Positions 21,901-35,200 of a DNA stretch of 64,000 bases are shown here, in pieces (positions within the stretch are counted from its first letter, which is position 1; each line of letters opens with the position of its first letter). The position numbers and the translations under genes were made by a program. The DNA is from Quillaja saponaria (lineage: Eukaryota; Streptophyta; Magnoliopsida; Fabales; Quillajaceae): positions 12,896,001 through 12,960,000 of the forward strand of contig CM055607.1 of the NCBI GenBank assembly GCA_029379385.1, in the 5' to 3' direction. The notes under the pieces were generated by a model. The model was given only the letters and a program-made list of their open reading frames with translations, searched no databases and had not been told where the DNA came from.

Positions 21901-23272
21901 AGAAATTCGTCCCGAATTTCAATAGAAAAAATAAAATTGAGATACGGATGAATTGTTTCACTGTAACTCCGATTTTTCACATGGTTTTTCTTATTTCTTA
22001 TAAATCTATCGAAGAAATTTACGAACTTGTTTCTTGGTTTTCACAAAAAAATGGGGCCAAGTTTACTGGTTTGTCTGTTTATATCCGTCACTGATTATTT
22101 TTCAAACATTAAATCCGTAAACACATTTTGACTTTCTAGATTCGTAACACATGAAACTTTATTAATGTCATATGTACATTGACTGAATTAACTGACAAAT
22201 TTAAATGGCTAATACTATATTCTAAGAAATCTTGATTAATCCAAGTCTCTTGAAAAATGATGTTAATCCCATAGAACCATTAAACCATTAAACTTGACCA
22301 CGCTTCCATTGCACCACTCGGATAATTATATATCTAAATCCCCAATCTATGCTCAGAATCGTACTATATTAGTTGTTTAGAATTCAGATTAATGAACTAG
22401 ATTAAATAATTATCTGAGTTAAATAATTTAGCTTATATTTACCTTCAATTTTGAATTATTTTTCTTGATTAACAAAATTTCTTCTAACAAATATATACAT
22501 GTTCTAAGGGTTAAACTAATTGTTTAAAAGACTTGAAATATCCAGGACTTATCTGATACACATTACAATATAGCTATCTACATAATATTGATATACATAC
22601 CATGAAATTTCCATGCTACAAAGCTGTTGCTGCTACTCTTACTGGTATGAGATACTAGTTTATCTATAACATTATTGTATTTCCCTTATTCATTGTAGGT
22701 TAATTATTTATCACCACATAATTAACTTATGAGATATCTAAAAATCCTTACGTAAACGAGTAATTTACAAAACCCAACAATGAATTCTATTAGAAATTGG
22801 TCATTGCTATCTTTTAGAATAACTCAATGAATTTAAACCTATACTAGTTCATATAATAATTGGATGTTCAAGGATTAGCAATGTAATTCATTCCATGATA
22901 GGCTCAAAAAAACGAAATGTCGAATTTACATTGTACTCGTCTTTACTGAGTTCATTATTTATTCTTTCAATTAAGAAAAGAAAAGAGAATACTAAATACA
23001 TCATCGAAATTCCATTAGGAAGGACATCACTTCATTTAGTACTAAAATTATTTGAAACAAAAATCCCGATCCAAGTGAACTTTAAATCATCTATATGTAT
23101 ACATATTATATTCTTATAGGTATAATGCTTATTTATTTATATTATACTTGCTCTTATCTTTATAATCAAGACATCGTATTGTTCTAATTTCATAATTTAA
23201 CATCTTATTATAACAGTTAGTTAAGTTTGCGATTGATATCTATTATTACGATTATACATATATAAAATCATA

Positions 23273-23303
<31 letters not shown>

Positions 23304-23884
23304 TTACTCTAATTGATAATATTTATCGATTCAACTTCTTTTATACTCATGTTATTTATTACTACCTATGTAGTACTTGAATGAACTGAAATTCTAAATG
23401 AAACGAAAAAAAAAAAACTCCACGGGAATACCTCGATTTCTAACAAAGAAGTTCTATGAATCTCAAACTTAACTTTTTATTCCATATCACAACACACCAA
23501 CTATACCCAATAAATTTCAAACTTCAACACGTTTTATAAAAATAAAAAATTATACTTGAAGAATTTAATACTGAGCTTATTTTATTTTATTTACTTATTT
23601 AAAGCTATACAAAAATATTTCACATGTTACTCCTTATTTCTTTCTCTTAAAATGTATGAAATTGACAAAATCTTAAGAACATTCAAAACTAAAACTAAAA
23701 CTTATTATGCACGAAAATTACATGCCTAAGAAGATCAAAACGTATTCATGAATTTTCACTTAAACTTATGTTTTGGACTAAAATGATTCTTTAATATTGG
23801 ATTAAAGTTTCTTTAATCAAAATTCCAATGGGACGAATTTAGAAATACTGATTTAAATGTCTTATGTTCAATGAAATCAAATAG

Positions 23885-23918
<34 letters not shown>
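23885..23918. repeat. 34-bp poly(A) tract inside the LARD
   Basis: An uninterrupted run of A in the internal region. It could be an assembly-sensitive homopolymer. Confidence 0.9.
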
Positions 23919-23920
<2 letters not shown>

Positions 23921-25323
23921 TTAAAACATAAATAGTATCTTGTAGAATTTATAGGGATTTATTATCATTATTATTATTATTATTTAAGTTACTGAAAAAC
24001 GAAGGGAACATACCAACTTGATTGTACATGAATTATTTCAAAATAAACCCAAAACTAAAGACAAAAGGTAAAGCTAAGCCCATGCCTACAATTTCACGTT
24101 AGCTTAAAGAAGTTATGAAGTCTTGTGAGTGAAAAAAGAATAATTATTGGTTAAACATAAAATATTCGAATTGAGAAAACATATAATTGGTTTTCTTGGG
24201 CAATATCATCAGTTAAAGAATATAACGAGAACCCTAATTGGTTGGAAAACAAAAACTTGGTTAATAGGGAAAGACATGAATTAGAACCACACTTTTAGAA
24301 AACTATGCTAGTAAACCTCAAGATTCACAAAGAAAACTTCATTAAACTCAAATCAAACAGGTAATTTGACTCCATCCACCATTACACCAACACCTACTTC
24401 CACTCATCCATCACATTATGTAACTAACAACATCCCTGTCAAGACAAAATTAACCCAAAAGTCACACACAATTAATCAAACCCCTTCAAAGAAATAATGA
24501 CCCTCAAGCAAGATTTACATTCAAGAAGCAAGGCAGTTGCATTATCCTAAAACCACACAATAACAATTATTCAAGAGTTTCATCCCATCAGTTTAGTAAG
24601 AAGTGCATATACATTATAGTTGAAAGTTATCGCGCACAAACTTAAGATGATTTAGACTCCACTCTTTTAGTCAATGAGTGAGTTGACTTTAGGCCTCGAT
24701 AATCATCTTTGAAATTAGTTTGCAAAATTAACGTTAGAAAAAGGAAACCTATTATATCCTTTGGAAAGAATTTAAATGAATGTGTTATACATTTATGCGC
24801 GTTTCCATGGTTCGCTCCTCTATGATCATACATAGGTTTTAAGGTAGGTTCTTCGAAAGTTCATACAATCTATGTCAAATAGGTCTCTTATCTCCTTTGC
24901 TCTCTAGTGTTATTATAAAAATCTTAAGTATATTAACCTCACAAATAGCTAGGGTGGTTTGTTGAACTAAACTGAAATGTTTGCCTCTTGTGGAGGCTAC
25001 TATTACTAAACTAGGATCTTAGCTAAGTCACCCATGTTCTTCTATGATCCGAATATTATGTCAAAAACACCTGAGAACTGAATAATTCCTGATCAAAGTT
25101 GATATTTCATTACCTCACATGACTCATAACACTAACAACCACACGTTATCGTGTCCTAAGCAAACAAAAATGAATTTAAGGTCAAAAATGGTACGTTGGA
25201 GGATCACAACTTGAAGCTTAAGGATGAATTAGAACGTATCATTAAGCCGACATACGCCCCGGGTAACGTATGTAAACAAAGTAACAACGTCTAGTACTTG
25301 CAGTCACAGACCTCTAAACCCAA

Positions 25324-25335
25324 GCTCTGATACCA
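25324..25335 (-). other. Primer binding site (initiator Met-tRNA type)
   Basis: The minus strand reads TGGTATCAGAGC three bases inside the 5' LTR end, the standard plant LTR-retrotransposon primer site complementary to the 3' end of initiator methionine tRNA. Confidence 0.9.
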
Positions 25336-25338
25336 ACT

Positions 25339-28337
25339 TGTCACACCCCTCACTAAGGTATGACTGGCCGAAGGATTGGATAAGTAATCCACCATAACCC
25401 TGACTTCAAAACAAAATAACAAACCTGACTCATGACCTAACTAAAGAATAAAACTAGCTTTTCTAAAACCGAAGTTCACTATAACAATTTATTTCCTGTA
25501 ATAGTTAACAAGTTACTGAAAAATTTGGTAGAGATTTCCTGCGATACGACAAATGCCTTAAACAACCAGTACATAATCTCATGATTTTACACAACAGTAA
25601 CATAAAATAACAAGGAGCTTCGCTCCAACCATATCGTAACCAAGACAAATAACTAGACACTTACATATTTCAAAATTTGACACCCCCACACTTCTAATAT
25701 GACTGCAAATTTTCATTCTTTAACTTTAAGTCTGAGATCTTGAGATTACCTTGCTGTACTCATTTAGCAAGCCACAAGCTCGGCAACGCCATGAAACGCA
25801 TTCTTGTTACTAAAAAATTTCACAGAAGAGGGGTGAGTCCTATGGACTCCGTGAGTGGAAAATCGTACCCAAATGGTACTAGCATCACTCAACACAAATA
25901 TATAATATACATATTAGCATCATGTAACATAATTCATATAACATTTCACATTACACGTACATCTTGTAAGTTCCACAAATTCACAATTCATATTACACAC
26001 ATGAACACAATTTAAGTCAGCGCAACAATATCACGCAATGCAATCAAAGGGCCAACGAGTAACCTAGCCCCGCACACCAATATCACTCCCTGCCTGGCAT
26101 TTACGCGCCAGCACACCAAATTAATCTCCGTACACAAATCCATCCCACCGGGACTGGGCACTCCAATAGTTTTTAAAATCATTGTCAGAAATGAAAATTA
26201 TTTTCCAGAAAATGTTCACGAGTTGGCCATTATCAAACACAAACAATGTCAACACAGTAACCAATATCAAGCAAACATTATTCAAGCAAATTACTGAAAT
26301 ACTCTACTAGCTTACTTCCCATGTATCACGCATATTCAAATAATATATAATCACACATACTAATCTAGCCCCCAAAGGCAACAATTAACCACTCACCTTT
26401 GACCGATTATATTCGTTACTTGCACTTGCGTTCGCGCCTCATATCAGGTCCATATTAAGATCCGAAACTGAAATTCATATTCCAAATAATACTTAGTTCC
26501 TAAATATTATTGTTATACTCTTTTAATTACTATTATCAAAAACCTATACTACCAATTTTCAATACTAGCTTACTACCAAGCTACATGTCATTCAATTTCC
26601 AATTTCTAAAATAATTATCTAATTAAATAACATTGACTATTAATAATCATTCCATAAAAATGCTTTAAACGTTAAGAACTTATATAATTTCAATTTATCT
26701 TAATCTAGATTCATATGTTCCTTATCTTACTAATTACCCACAAGTTTAACTTACCTATGACAATTATTAAGTTAATTAACCTAGTTATCAAACTCTTTAA
26801 TATTAGTCTAATCTCAATTCAAGCTTTTAATGTTTACACTTGACTTTTCCCATATTTACCTACTTGCATTTCCACTTGCTCATCTTATACTCTTAATTAA
26901 GTGTAAAAGGATTATAACAATTTCAATTAATTAATTCTTTAAAATACTTTACCTAACAATTGATATATATACCTTATTCTAATTTATATACATAAGTTAA
27001 TATTCATATGCATAACTTTTACCAAATTGTTCACAACTCAACTCCACTAATATGTGCTATCCACAAAATTTAACTTACCTTCATTATCCATGACCCAACT
27101 AATTCAATTAAACCTTCCTTCAAAATTACAATTAGATTCTAATTATGATTATTTCTAATTCACCTAATCCTCCTTTAATTAAATTCAATTAGTTCTTAAT
27201 TTAATTTACTAATCACTGGATACTTAAAATATATCTATATAACAATTAGTGAATTCTTAACTTCCCATACCCCTACACGACCATCCATCACCCTACAATC
27301 CAACTTGCTTGATTAATTAACTTACCCTTATCACTTTGAATTAATTAGCAGCCTAACCACCTTCCATAATACTAAAGACTAAACTCACAGTTTAACAGGA
27401 ACAAAAGTTCACCTTAGCTGAAGGAGTCAACTAGCTGCCAACCGAGACCCACACGGCAAGGCCACTGCCTTTGCCTACAGCAGCAACGCTGCTTTGGCCG
27501 AGCGACAGCTTTACTCCACACTTCAATCTCGACTGAACATAAGAAAATGGACTGATATCCCTTCCATTTAACATTAGCTTCCTTCCACTTCCTCACTTCT
27601 CCTACCAACGTAACACAAGGGAAAAGATGGAGATGCTGCAAGGCGTCTTTGAAGGCTACTGGATGCAGCAAATTTCGGCCAACCAAGTTCTTGTAAAACA
27701 ACCATGCAAAGCTCCTATGCAGGGGAAGCAAATAGAGGACTTTTACTCATTCCCAACAGCAGCCAAATAGGTAAGGAAAGTAAGAATATTTACTCTAAAC
27801 CAGCTCCCACAAACATCACAACGAAAAGGAATGAAAACTCCTCACTTTTATGAACTTAATTGCAAGAAATTCAGGGGCTCTCGCTCCACAGCTAACTAGG
27901 GAGAAGAATAAAGGAAGCACACGGTTTAAAGGAAGAAAAGGAAAGTGAAAGTCTCCGGAAGCAGAGAAATGTGGGGAGAATAAGACAAATACATATAATT
28001 AAGTCTTTTTTTTTTTAATTTGTGGTGCAAAATTACTCCCACTTTCCATATCTTTATTTATATATATACCCTCACATCAATTAATTTGTTGACACCTTAA
28101 TTCCAAAATAAATAAATATAATATCATAGTCAAAGTTAAGAAAACTTATAGGTATCAAATAAATTTTGAAATGTACATGTGTAGTATATATATATATATA
28201 TCTAAGTAACTGTCTACATACTTTACTTTTATTCTTATTTATTATAGTTTTACCTATAAATTAAAATTATACACCGAAATTTTAAAATAACTTACTAACA
28301 TATCAATAACAAAATAGTAACGTATCGGGTTATCACA
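25339..28337 (-). repeat. 5' LTR (in element orientation)
   Basis: It is 2999 bp, collinear with 18901-21884, with scattered substitutions and small indels. By eye divergence is low, so insertion is fairly recent. It includes a (TA)n tract near 28185-28201 and a minus-strand open frame at 27414-27731 that is also present in the other LTR. Confidence 0.9.
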
Positions 28338-28342
28338 CCCTT

Positions 28343-29589
28343 CATCATCTTCCTCCAACCTCCCAAAAGCAGTTTGAAACTTCAAAGCATTATCTAGCAT
28401 CAAATAGGTAGAGTTCCATCTTATTGGAACATCAAGGCAAACTAAACCTTTACACGGTACCTTCTCATTCTCTACTGCTACTTTAAATTTAGCTTGCCTT
28501 GAGGGAGATGATCTAACATATCTCACAGCATTTCGGATTGCAGAAATTGAGAGGTGAACCTCTTTCAATCCATCAGATACAATCAATTTAGTATATATGC
28601 ACAACATCTAACATGCATATACTCACCGTCTAAAATTGCCCCACCCAATTGCCCCCATCTATTCAATTTTCTCTTCAAGTAATTAAGGGCAACCTCATTT
28701 GCAGAGGCATTGTCAACTGTAATTGTAAAAACTCTCTCAATCCCGCAATCTACAAGACACTTCTCTATCGCCTTCCCTATTTGCTTACCCTTATGAATAT
28801 CAATCAAACAAAAATTCAGAATTCTTTTCTTCAGTTTCCAATCATCATCAATATAATGTGTAGTGAGGCTTATATAATTCAGATTTTGAAGTGAAGTTCC
28901 ATGTGTCAGTTGTTAGGCAAACTCTTTGCTTTGTCCTCAAAAACATACTTTTCAACTTTAACTTCTCATCTAAGTATGTTGAAAATATATCTCTAGCAAC
29001 CGTTGTTCGAGATGGAGGCCGAAAATGGGGTATAATGACAGATAACAAATAACGAAAGGCATAACTCTCTACATGCCCAAACGGCAACTCACCACATACT
29101 ATGTAAACCACTATAGCCCTCCTAACATCTTTGTCATTATAAGAAACTGGAGATAAGTCATTTTTTCCCCTATTATCTTCCCTCAACCCCACATTTTTTT
29201 GGCCCCCACCCTAACTCTTTCTAACCCTTTTGCCGAAGGCTAAGTTGAGACTTCCTACATTTTGTCAAGTGGTTAGACAAACTACTTGTTCCATGGTTCT
29301 TACTACGAAACTTTATATGCTTCACACAATACTTACATGCAGCTAATGGACATTCTCCATCCAGACTTTCTATAATTACATCAAAATGTTTCCATACATT
29401 TGATTTTTTCAATTTCATGAATTTTTCCAATTTAGCTGATTTCTTAATGTTAACAGGTCTTGTTGATGTTTCATGGACAGATATTGATGTTGCATCATCT
29501 TCAATTTCAACATATTCATCACTCACAAGCATCATATCACTCTCCATTGTTGCAAAAGCTGACATATAAATAAATACACAGCAGACCAA
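28343..29589 (-). pseudogene. hAT transposase, N-terminal part (BED zinc finger)
   Basis: Minus-strand order: an acidic start, then SNVWKHFDVIIESLDGECPL, ACKYCVKHI, GTSSLSNHLTKC (BED-type zinc finger, C-x2-C...H-x3-C, about 29450-29250); then VRRAIVVYIVCGELPFGHVE, QRVCLTTDTWN, VFTITVDNASANEVALNYL, HVRCCAYILN, then SDGLKEVHLSISAIRNAVRY and VPIRWNSTYLMLDNALKFQT. All are standard plant hAT blocks. Frame changes occur near 29210, 28830 and 28600. The text ends EEDDEG at the retrotransposon junction and its continuation is at 18895. Confidence 0.88.
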
Positions 29590-30710
29590 TTAACAATTTA
29601 ATATAAACTGTGTAGCAGAAACATAAATACACAGCTGACACTTTTTTATTTCTTTTTCTTCTCTCTGTAAATAAGATTTGTCTTAGTTTATCACTTTATG
29701 TCTTTATCAAAACAAATCATCCACTTAAAATTATCATGCTAAGATTTTTTAGCACCCCAAAAAAAGTCTTAGTATACTAGCAAATAAATTCTAATCCTTA
29801 TACGGCTATACTTAGACCTCAGTAGCTCAAAATAAAACTATCATATACAAATTAACAAAGCAAAGCAAAAAAGAAATACAATAGCAAATAAATTCAAATA
29901 AAGAACAAAATTTTCAGAATAGGCTATACGGCTCTTTATAAATTAACAAAGCAAAGAACAAAATACATAAGCAAAACTCCATTTTCACCCAATACTACAT
30001 ACCTGATGATTGCTGATACGGAAGATGATATGGTTATCAAAACATATTTATCAATTTTCAAGCTACAGAGTGTGCTAAAATTTTCTCTAAGCTTAAAAAA
30101 GGATTTTTGAAGAAAAAAAAAATTGTATAAGAAAGCTGCAATGGAACTTGGAAATTTTTAACATGAACTAAGTTTAAATCAATTATGGCTGAATGTAAAT
30201 ATATGGAAGCACTGGTCAGTCAAATACACACGCTAAGGGTATCTGTAAGATATTAAATCAACCATAAGAGCAATCACTTGTCATCGCTACCAACAATGCC
30301 CTTGCATTCCATTGGAGCAGCTAATTTGCAAACATTTCCAGATCCATCAAGGACTAAGTGTTTCTTCAAATGAAGTCTTTTGGCAGCCTCCAGCACCTAA
30401 AAGCAAGCCATGCTTAGAACACAAACTAAAATGTATAATCAGGCGAAAAAATATGCAGATAGAACCAATAAGATATTTTATATTTGATTGTCCATCTCAA
30501 TAGAAGTATAAAATCTCTCATAATACATGTTAATAATGATGAAATATGAATCTGACAGCACCATCAAAGTAGAAATTTACTTTCTATCCTCCCTCACCTT
30601 AGAATGAAAATCTTCTTTCCATTTTCACCCAATACTACATACTCGTCAGTCGTCAACTTGTGAAGGGAGGATCTCAGCCGTGGAGGAACGGAAGACAATC
30701 AAGCCCGCAG
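29590..30710. other. Non-coding 5' part of the hAT element
   Basis: A+T-rich sequence between the BED-finger frame and the minisatellite. It probably contained the leader and intron of the transposase gene. No other coding content is seen. Confidence 0.4.
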
Positions 30711-31260
30711 TCTTGATTCTTACTTCTTAGGGTTCGAATGGATGAAAGTCACGAAACGGCGCAACGGAAGGAGAAGAGAAAGAAAAGGCCAGAGGGTCTT
30801 AGGTCTCGGTCTGAGAAATGAGAGATCGATGGACAGACTCTTGATTCTTACTTCTTAGGGTTCGAATGGATGAAAGTCATGAAACGGCGCAACCGAAGGA
30901 GAAGAGAAAAAAGAGGCCAGAAAGACTTAGATCCCGGTCTGAGAAGTGAAAGATCGATGGACATGGATTGATGGACAAACTCTTGATTCTTACTTCTTAG
31001 GGTTCGAATGGATGAAAGTCACAAAACGACGCAACTGAAGGAGAAGAGAAAGAAGAGGCCAGAGGGACTTAGGTCTCGGTCTGAGAAGAGAGAGATCGAT
31101 GGACATGGACTGATGGACAGACTCTTGATTAAGTTGATTCTTACTTCTTAGGGTTCGAATAGATGAAAGTCATGAAACGGCGCCAACGAAGGAGAAGAGA
31201 AAGAAGAGGAAATTAGGTCTCGGTCTGAGAAGTGAGAAGTGAGAGATAAGAGATCGACGC
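30711..31260. repeat. Four-copy minisatellite in the hAT leader region
   Basis: A unit beginning TCTTGATTCTTACTTCTTAG and containing GGTTCGAATGGATGAAAG and GAGATCGATGGACA starts near 30711, 30839, 30981 and about 31132. Spacing grows (128, 142, about 150 bp) through small insertions. It lies upstream of the transposase in its orientation. Confidence 0.85.
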
Positions 31261-31539
31261 ACAGACAGAGTGAAGAGTAGGTTGGGGTAATTTGATTTGG
31301 GTATGCAATAGTGTGATAGTGGGCTTAGTATTAGGATATTAGAAAATATGAAGTTCTGCACACAGTCGGGTTGGTTTAAGATTTTTATTCGGGTTTTAAA
31401 ATTTATCCGACACCGAACCCGAACCCGAACCCAATGGTGAAATCTGGACTTACCCGATCTAATCCAAGTGTTAACTAAAATCGCCCGAAACCGAATTATA
31501 TCGGGCTTGGTCGGGTACCCAACCGCCTGCACAACCCTA

Positions 31540-31547
31540 ATAATAAT
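31540..31547. repeat. Right 8-bp TSD of the hAT element
   Basis: ATAATAAT, identical to 17560-17567. Confidence 0.75.
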
Positions 31548-32260
31548 AACTCAATTTAGTTTACTCAAATAATAAAAATATCCTTATCATAATATGTAAA
31601 ATAAATAAATTATTTAAGTAATTTAAACTAAAATATTAATATTAATAAACAATAAATATTAATATAAAATTTAAAATAAATTAATAAAAAACTAAAAATA
31701 CATCAATTTCATAAATTATGTTACAATTTTATTACTTCACTTTTAGATATTTTTATCATTTTAACATAATTTTTATATCATTTCATCTCTAAAAATTAAA
31801 TATCAAATAAATAAATAAAATAACTATTCTTAACTTACTCTATCAAATAATAAAATTCTATAACATTTTATTCTCATTTCCTTTTCCTTTCCTATTCTAA
31901 TTCTGCAAAAAATTATTCATGCTTACCAAACTAAATCATAATAAATATTATAAATTTTTTATTTATAATACCTTAATAAATGTGCTAAGACAAATCCCTA
32001 AGGGTATTCATGATCAGCAAAGATTGAAAACTAAAAATGCAAAAACATTAATAGCTTAAAAAAGCATAATTAAAAGGACAATAAAAAATTAATCAAATAT
32101 TAAGAGGTTAATTTGATTTCAAGTAAGGATTATAAAATATAAACCCTTCAGGTTCAAAAATTTGGGCACAACGTAAAACAAACCCATCTCTTCGTCTGAA
32201 AAAAATGAAAGTTCCCATATATTAACGCATTTAGAGTACAACAATACTTATTTATGAATA
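31548..32260. other. A+T-rich spacer
   Basis: Very A+T-rich DNA between the hAT element and the 3' end of the peptidyl-tRNA hydrolase gene. Nothing is recognised, apart from the probable 3' UTR of that gene near 32100-32260. Confidence 0.5.
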
Positions 32261-35200
32261 TCAAACTTTGTGGTACTTGTATTTTTGCCCCAAATTAAAT
32301 CTATTTATACTTTGGTCAAATCCCTGAAGAACCAGGGTCCTTACAGCTTCCACTCCTTGTTCAAGTGCTGAATCAATCTGCAGAAAGTCAAATTGATGTT
32401 AAAGTTGCATACCTCAAAAAAAAAGAAAAAAAAGAAAAAAGGGGTATAATTAAAACGTGCATCAAAGGGAAGTTTATTAAGAATTGCAACTATGCTTAGC
32501 AGAATGCAAGAGACAATGGTAAACCTGTTTTCGTTCAACTGGACTAAATTTCTGTAGAAGATAAGCTTTCATATCCATAGTGCCAGGGGGGTTCCCAATG
32601 CCTAGGAAATCCAAATTGTAAATATATTAGCATAACAAGAAACAACTGCTACTAATAGAGTAATAGTATGATTGTATCATCACTGTTACTTTAATTTAAG
32701 TGATTGAAATAAAGGAATCAACCTATGCACAAACGAGGAAATTCCCGAGAACCTTCCAAATGGCCAATTACACTCTTCACACTGTAACAAGACAAACCAA
32801 GTTAATATCTATATATTCCAATTTTGATTTGAGGAATCAAGTAAAAGCAAAGAATCAGAACCCTGTAACCATCTGCCACTTCTTACTAACAACATAAAAG
32901 CCAGTTGCGTTGATTTAAATTAATACCCTACTTCTAATAGATGTACACTATCTATTAATGTTAGCTTATCATTAATCTAACAATATGCAGATGCATTGGA
33001 TAATATGGAGCGACAAAGTTATCTAGTTTGACCAAATATTTTCAGACAATTTTTTTATTGAAAAGCAGAATACTGCATATTTCATCTCAAAAGGAAAAGA
33101 GAAAAAGATTGACAGAAACACCCATTTGATCTTATTAGATCACCAACTCCAAAAAAAAGAGATGTGAGTTGTGACTATGATAGAAGTTCATATAAAACCA
33201 TTTCTAAATAGGAATAAAGTTTCTTCTAGTCAAGAATGATAGATGCAATTAGATCAGATGTTGACATTCCACTCCCTCTGTCCCTATCCTACAAACACAT
33301 TCACGAATAGACAGAAGACAACAATTTATGTGAATAACAAATGAGACTCAATCTGAATCCATACTACATCAATAATCTCAGAAATAGCAAAAGGCAGTCA
33401 CACAATCCATACAACATTTGCTTTAAAGTGGATGGATAACTAGTCATTACATAATTAAATTATGTCTTTTATATTTAAGCTTTAAAATTTAGCTTGATAA
33501 TGTGATACAGCTGTATTTCTATAATAGAGTGAAATCACTAACAGAAAAAAAGTTCTCTTTGTCCACAATAGCAACCAGCCACCAGTAAAGAATAAAAACT
33601 ACAAGGCAACACAGATCATGGTGATTACTGAGTGATCACATTGTACACAAACAGGATTTGGCTTCTAAAGATGCTTAAAGAATATGGCTTAGAAATTAAG
33701 TTACTCATAGAAAACAAACAAGCAATTCATCTTAAAATCTTAGCAACCCATTGAAACTTTTAAGTTACAAAGCAAAAGGCAGCACTTCATTTTGAAGACT
33801 GTCAGGTCTCAAAACACTCAAAAAACTCAACTCATAGGTACAAATGAACTAACAAATGCTAAAGTTGATATGCTACTTGCAAAATAAACAGTTTAAACAA
33901 AATTTTCCTTGAAACTTCATCATGTTGTTTAAGTTTAAAACATAAAAAACTGCATGTGGAGATTGCACAAACCAAGTTATAGGAAATCTCCAGCAAGCAT
34001 TACCCATTGTGATATCCATGTCCACCTTTAGGTTGAACCCTCAAAACACCATTTGGTAGGCTCATTTCATCATAAACCTATATAGAAAATGCAACTTCAT
34101 CAAATGTAACTAGTTAATATGTGTAGCCACTAGATTGTTCACTTTAAACTGAAGTATGAAGCTGCATACCAATAAAATATGACGCAAGGGTACTTGGTAA
34201 TGTGCCGCAAGTGGCCCAACCTTAGTAACAAAGAATGAAGAAGACAAAGTCAGTGATGTAACTACTATCTTAAGGTTACTACAGCCATAACAGCATATTA
34301 ATTTTTGCTGTTTGCAACAAATGGAGATGTAAAAAAGTACACAGAAAAAAAAAAAAAGGCACAAAATAAGTAGGTGGAAATTACAATACATATCAATATG
34401 AGAAATAACACATCATTTTACACTTATATGGTTGAGTATCTCGTGCGTGTTGAATGAAGGTCAAGTTAGTTGAATATGTAAAGGAAATAATTACAAGAAA
34501 ATGACCATTAACTTAGTGCTACATGATAAGTGGTTGATTAAATAATTATCTCAAGTGAGAACATATTTTACTAAGCACAAAATATATTAAGGTTGGCTTA
34601 TTATAGAGATCCCAGATAAAATATGGGACTCCACAAGGTAGTGAATCAGTTTCAATGGGACATGAGGATTTTTCAACAGAAAGGTGATGAAAGATGTATC
34701 AGAAGATACAAATATAATGATTCCAACTATTTATGATTAGAACATACCGATTCTCCACTAAAATTCATATAGGCTTGAGGCTTGGCCACCAAAATTGGTA
34801 CTTGTCCTATCGAACCTGTACTGATCACAGAAAGAATCTGAATAAACATCAGAGTTTCCAATTTGGAAATTAATTTCTTGTATCTCGATAGAAAAAGGAA
34901 ATTAATGACAGCAGATAATGTACCTATTCCAATCAAGGCCTTCGACTGTATTGTGTTCATCAAAACCCCTTCTGCTTGAGAAATTCTATCAATCATTTCA
35001 AAGCCAACCTGGAAAAGAAAACTACTTAAATGGGCCACACAAAAAAAATGGGCGAGAATTGAAAGCAAGCAACTTCATGTAATGATGATAAATACATTGT
35101 GTCTAGTGCCATGATATTTATTTCCAGGGTTACCCAATCCAACAATGAGCCAAGGAGTATATTCCACTTTAACACCATTGCTATTATCTGGCAACGAAGA

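Larger units (their letters stand above)
18901..28337 (-). mobile_element. LARD-type non-autonomous LTR retrotransposon nested in the hAT element
   Basis: Two direct repeats of about 3 kb (18901-21884 and 25339-28337) start TGTCACACCCCTCACT on the + strand and end GGGTTATCACA, giving TG...CA ends. The 5-bp duplication CCCTT flanks at 18896-18900 and 28338-28342. Orientation is minus: next to the right LTR lies a TGGTATCAGAGC primer site, and next to the left LTR a purine tract. The 3.45-kb interior (21885-25338) has no gag, protease, reverse transcriptase or integrase; the longest open frames are 60-75 codons without motifs. Long LTRs, an intact priming site and tract, and no coding capacity define a large retrotransposon derivative (LARD), probably mobilised by a Ty3-type relative. 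Confidence 0.9.
17568..31539 (-). mobile_element. hAT DNA transposon, split by an LTR retrotransposon
   Basis: Left end TAGGGGTGTGCATAGGGTTG (17568) and the reverse complement of the right end, TAGGGTTGTGCAGGCGGTTG (31539), are imperfect terminal inverted repeats of hAT type. The 8-bp duplication ATAATAAT flanks at 17560-17567 and 31540-31547. Inside, on the minus strand, are hAT transposase relics in the right order. Without the 9.4-kb nested insertion the element would be about 4.5 kb, usual for hAT. Both ends are rich in TCGGGT/ACCCGA motifs (for example three consecutive CCCGAA copies near 31413-31432), which may be subterminal transposase sites. Confidence 0.88.

Noticed and set aside
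30711..31160. GGTTCGAAT words resembling a tRNA T-loop
   Set aside because: They are part of the minisatellite and no cloverleaf or acceptor stem surrounds them. No tRNA gene was found in the window.
31170..31532. 120-codon minus-strand open frame at the hAT end
   Set aside because: It is the terminal and subterminal repeat region read as protein (Arg/Pro-rich from CCCGAA words) and contains no transposase motif.
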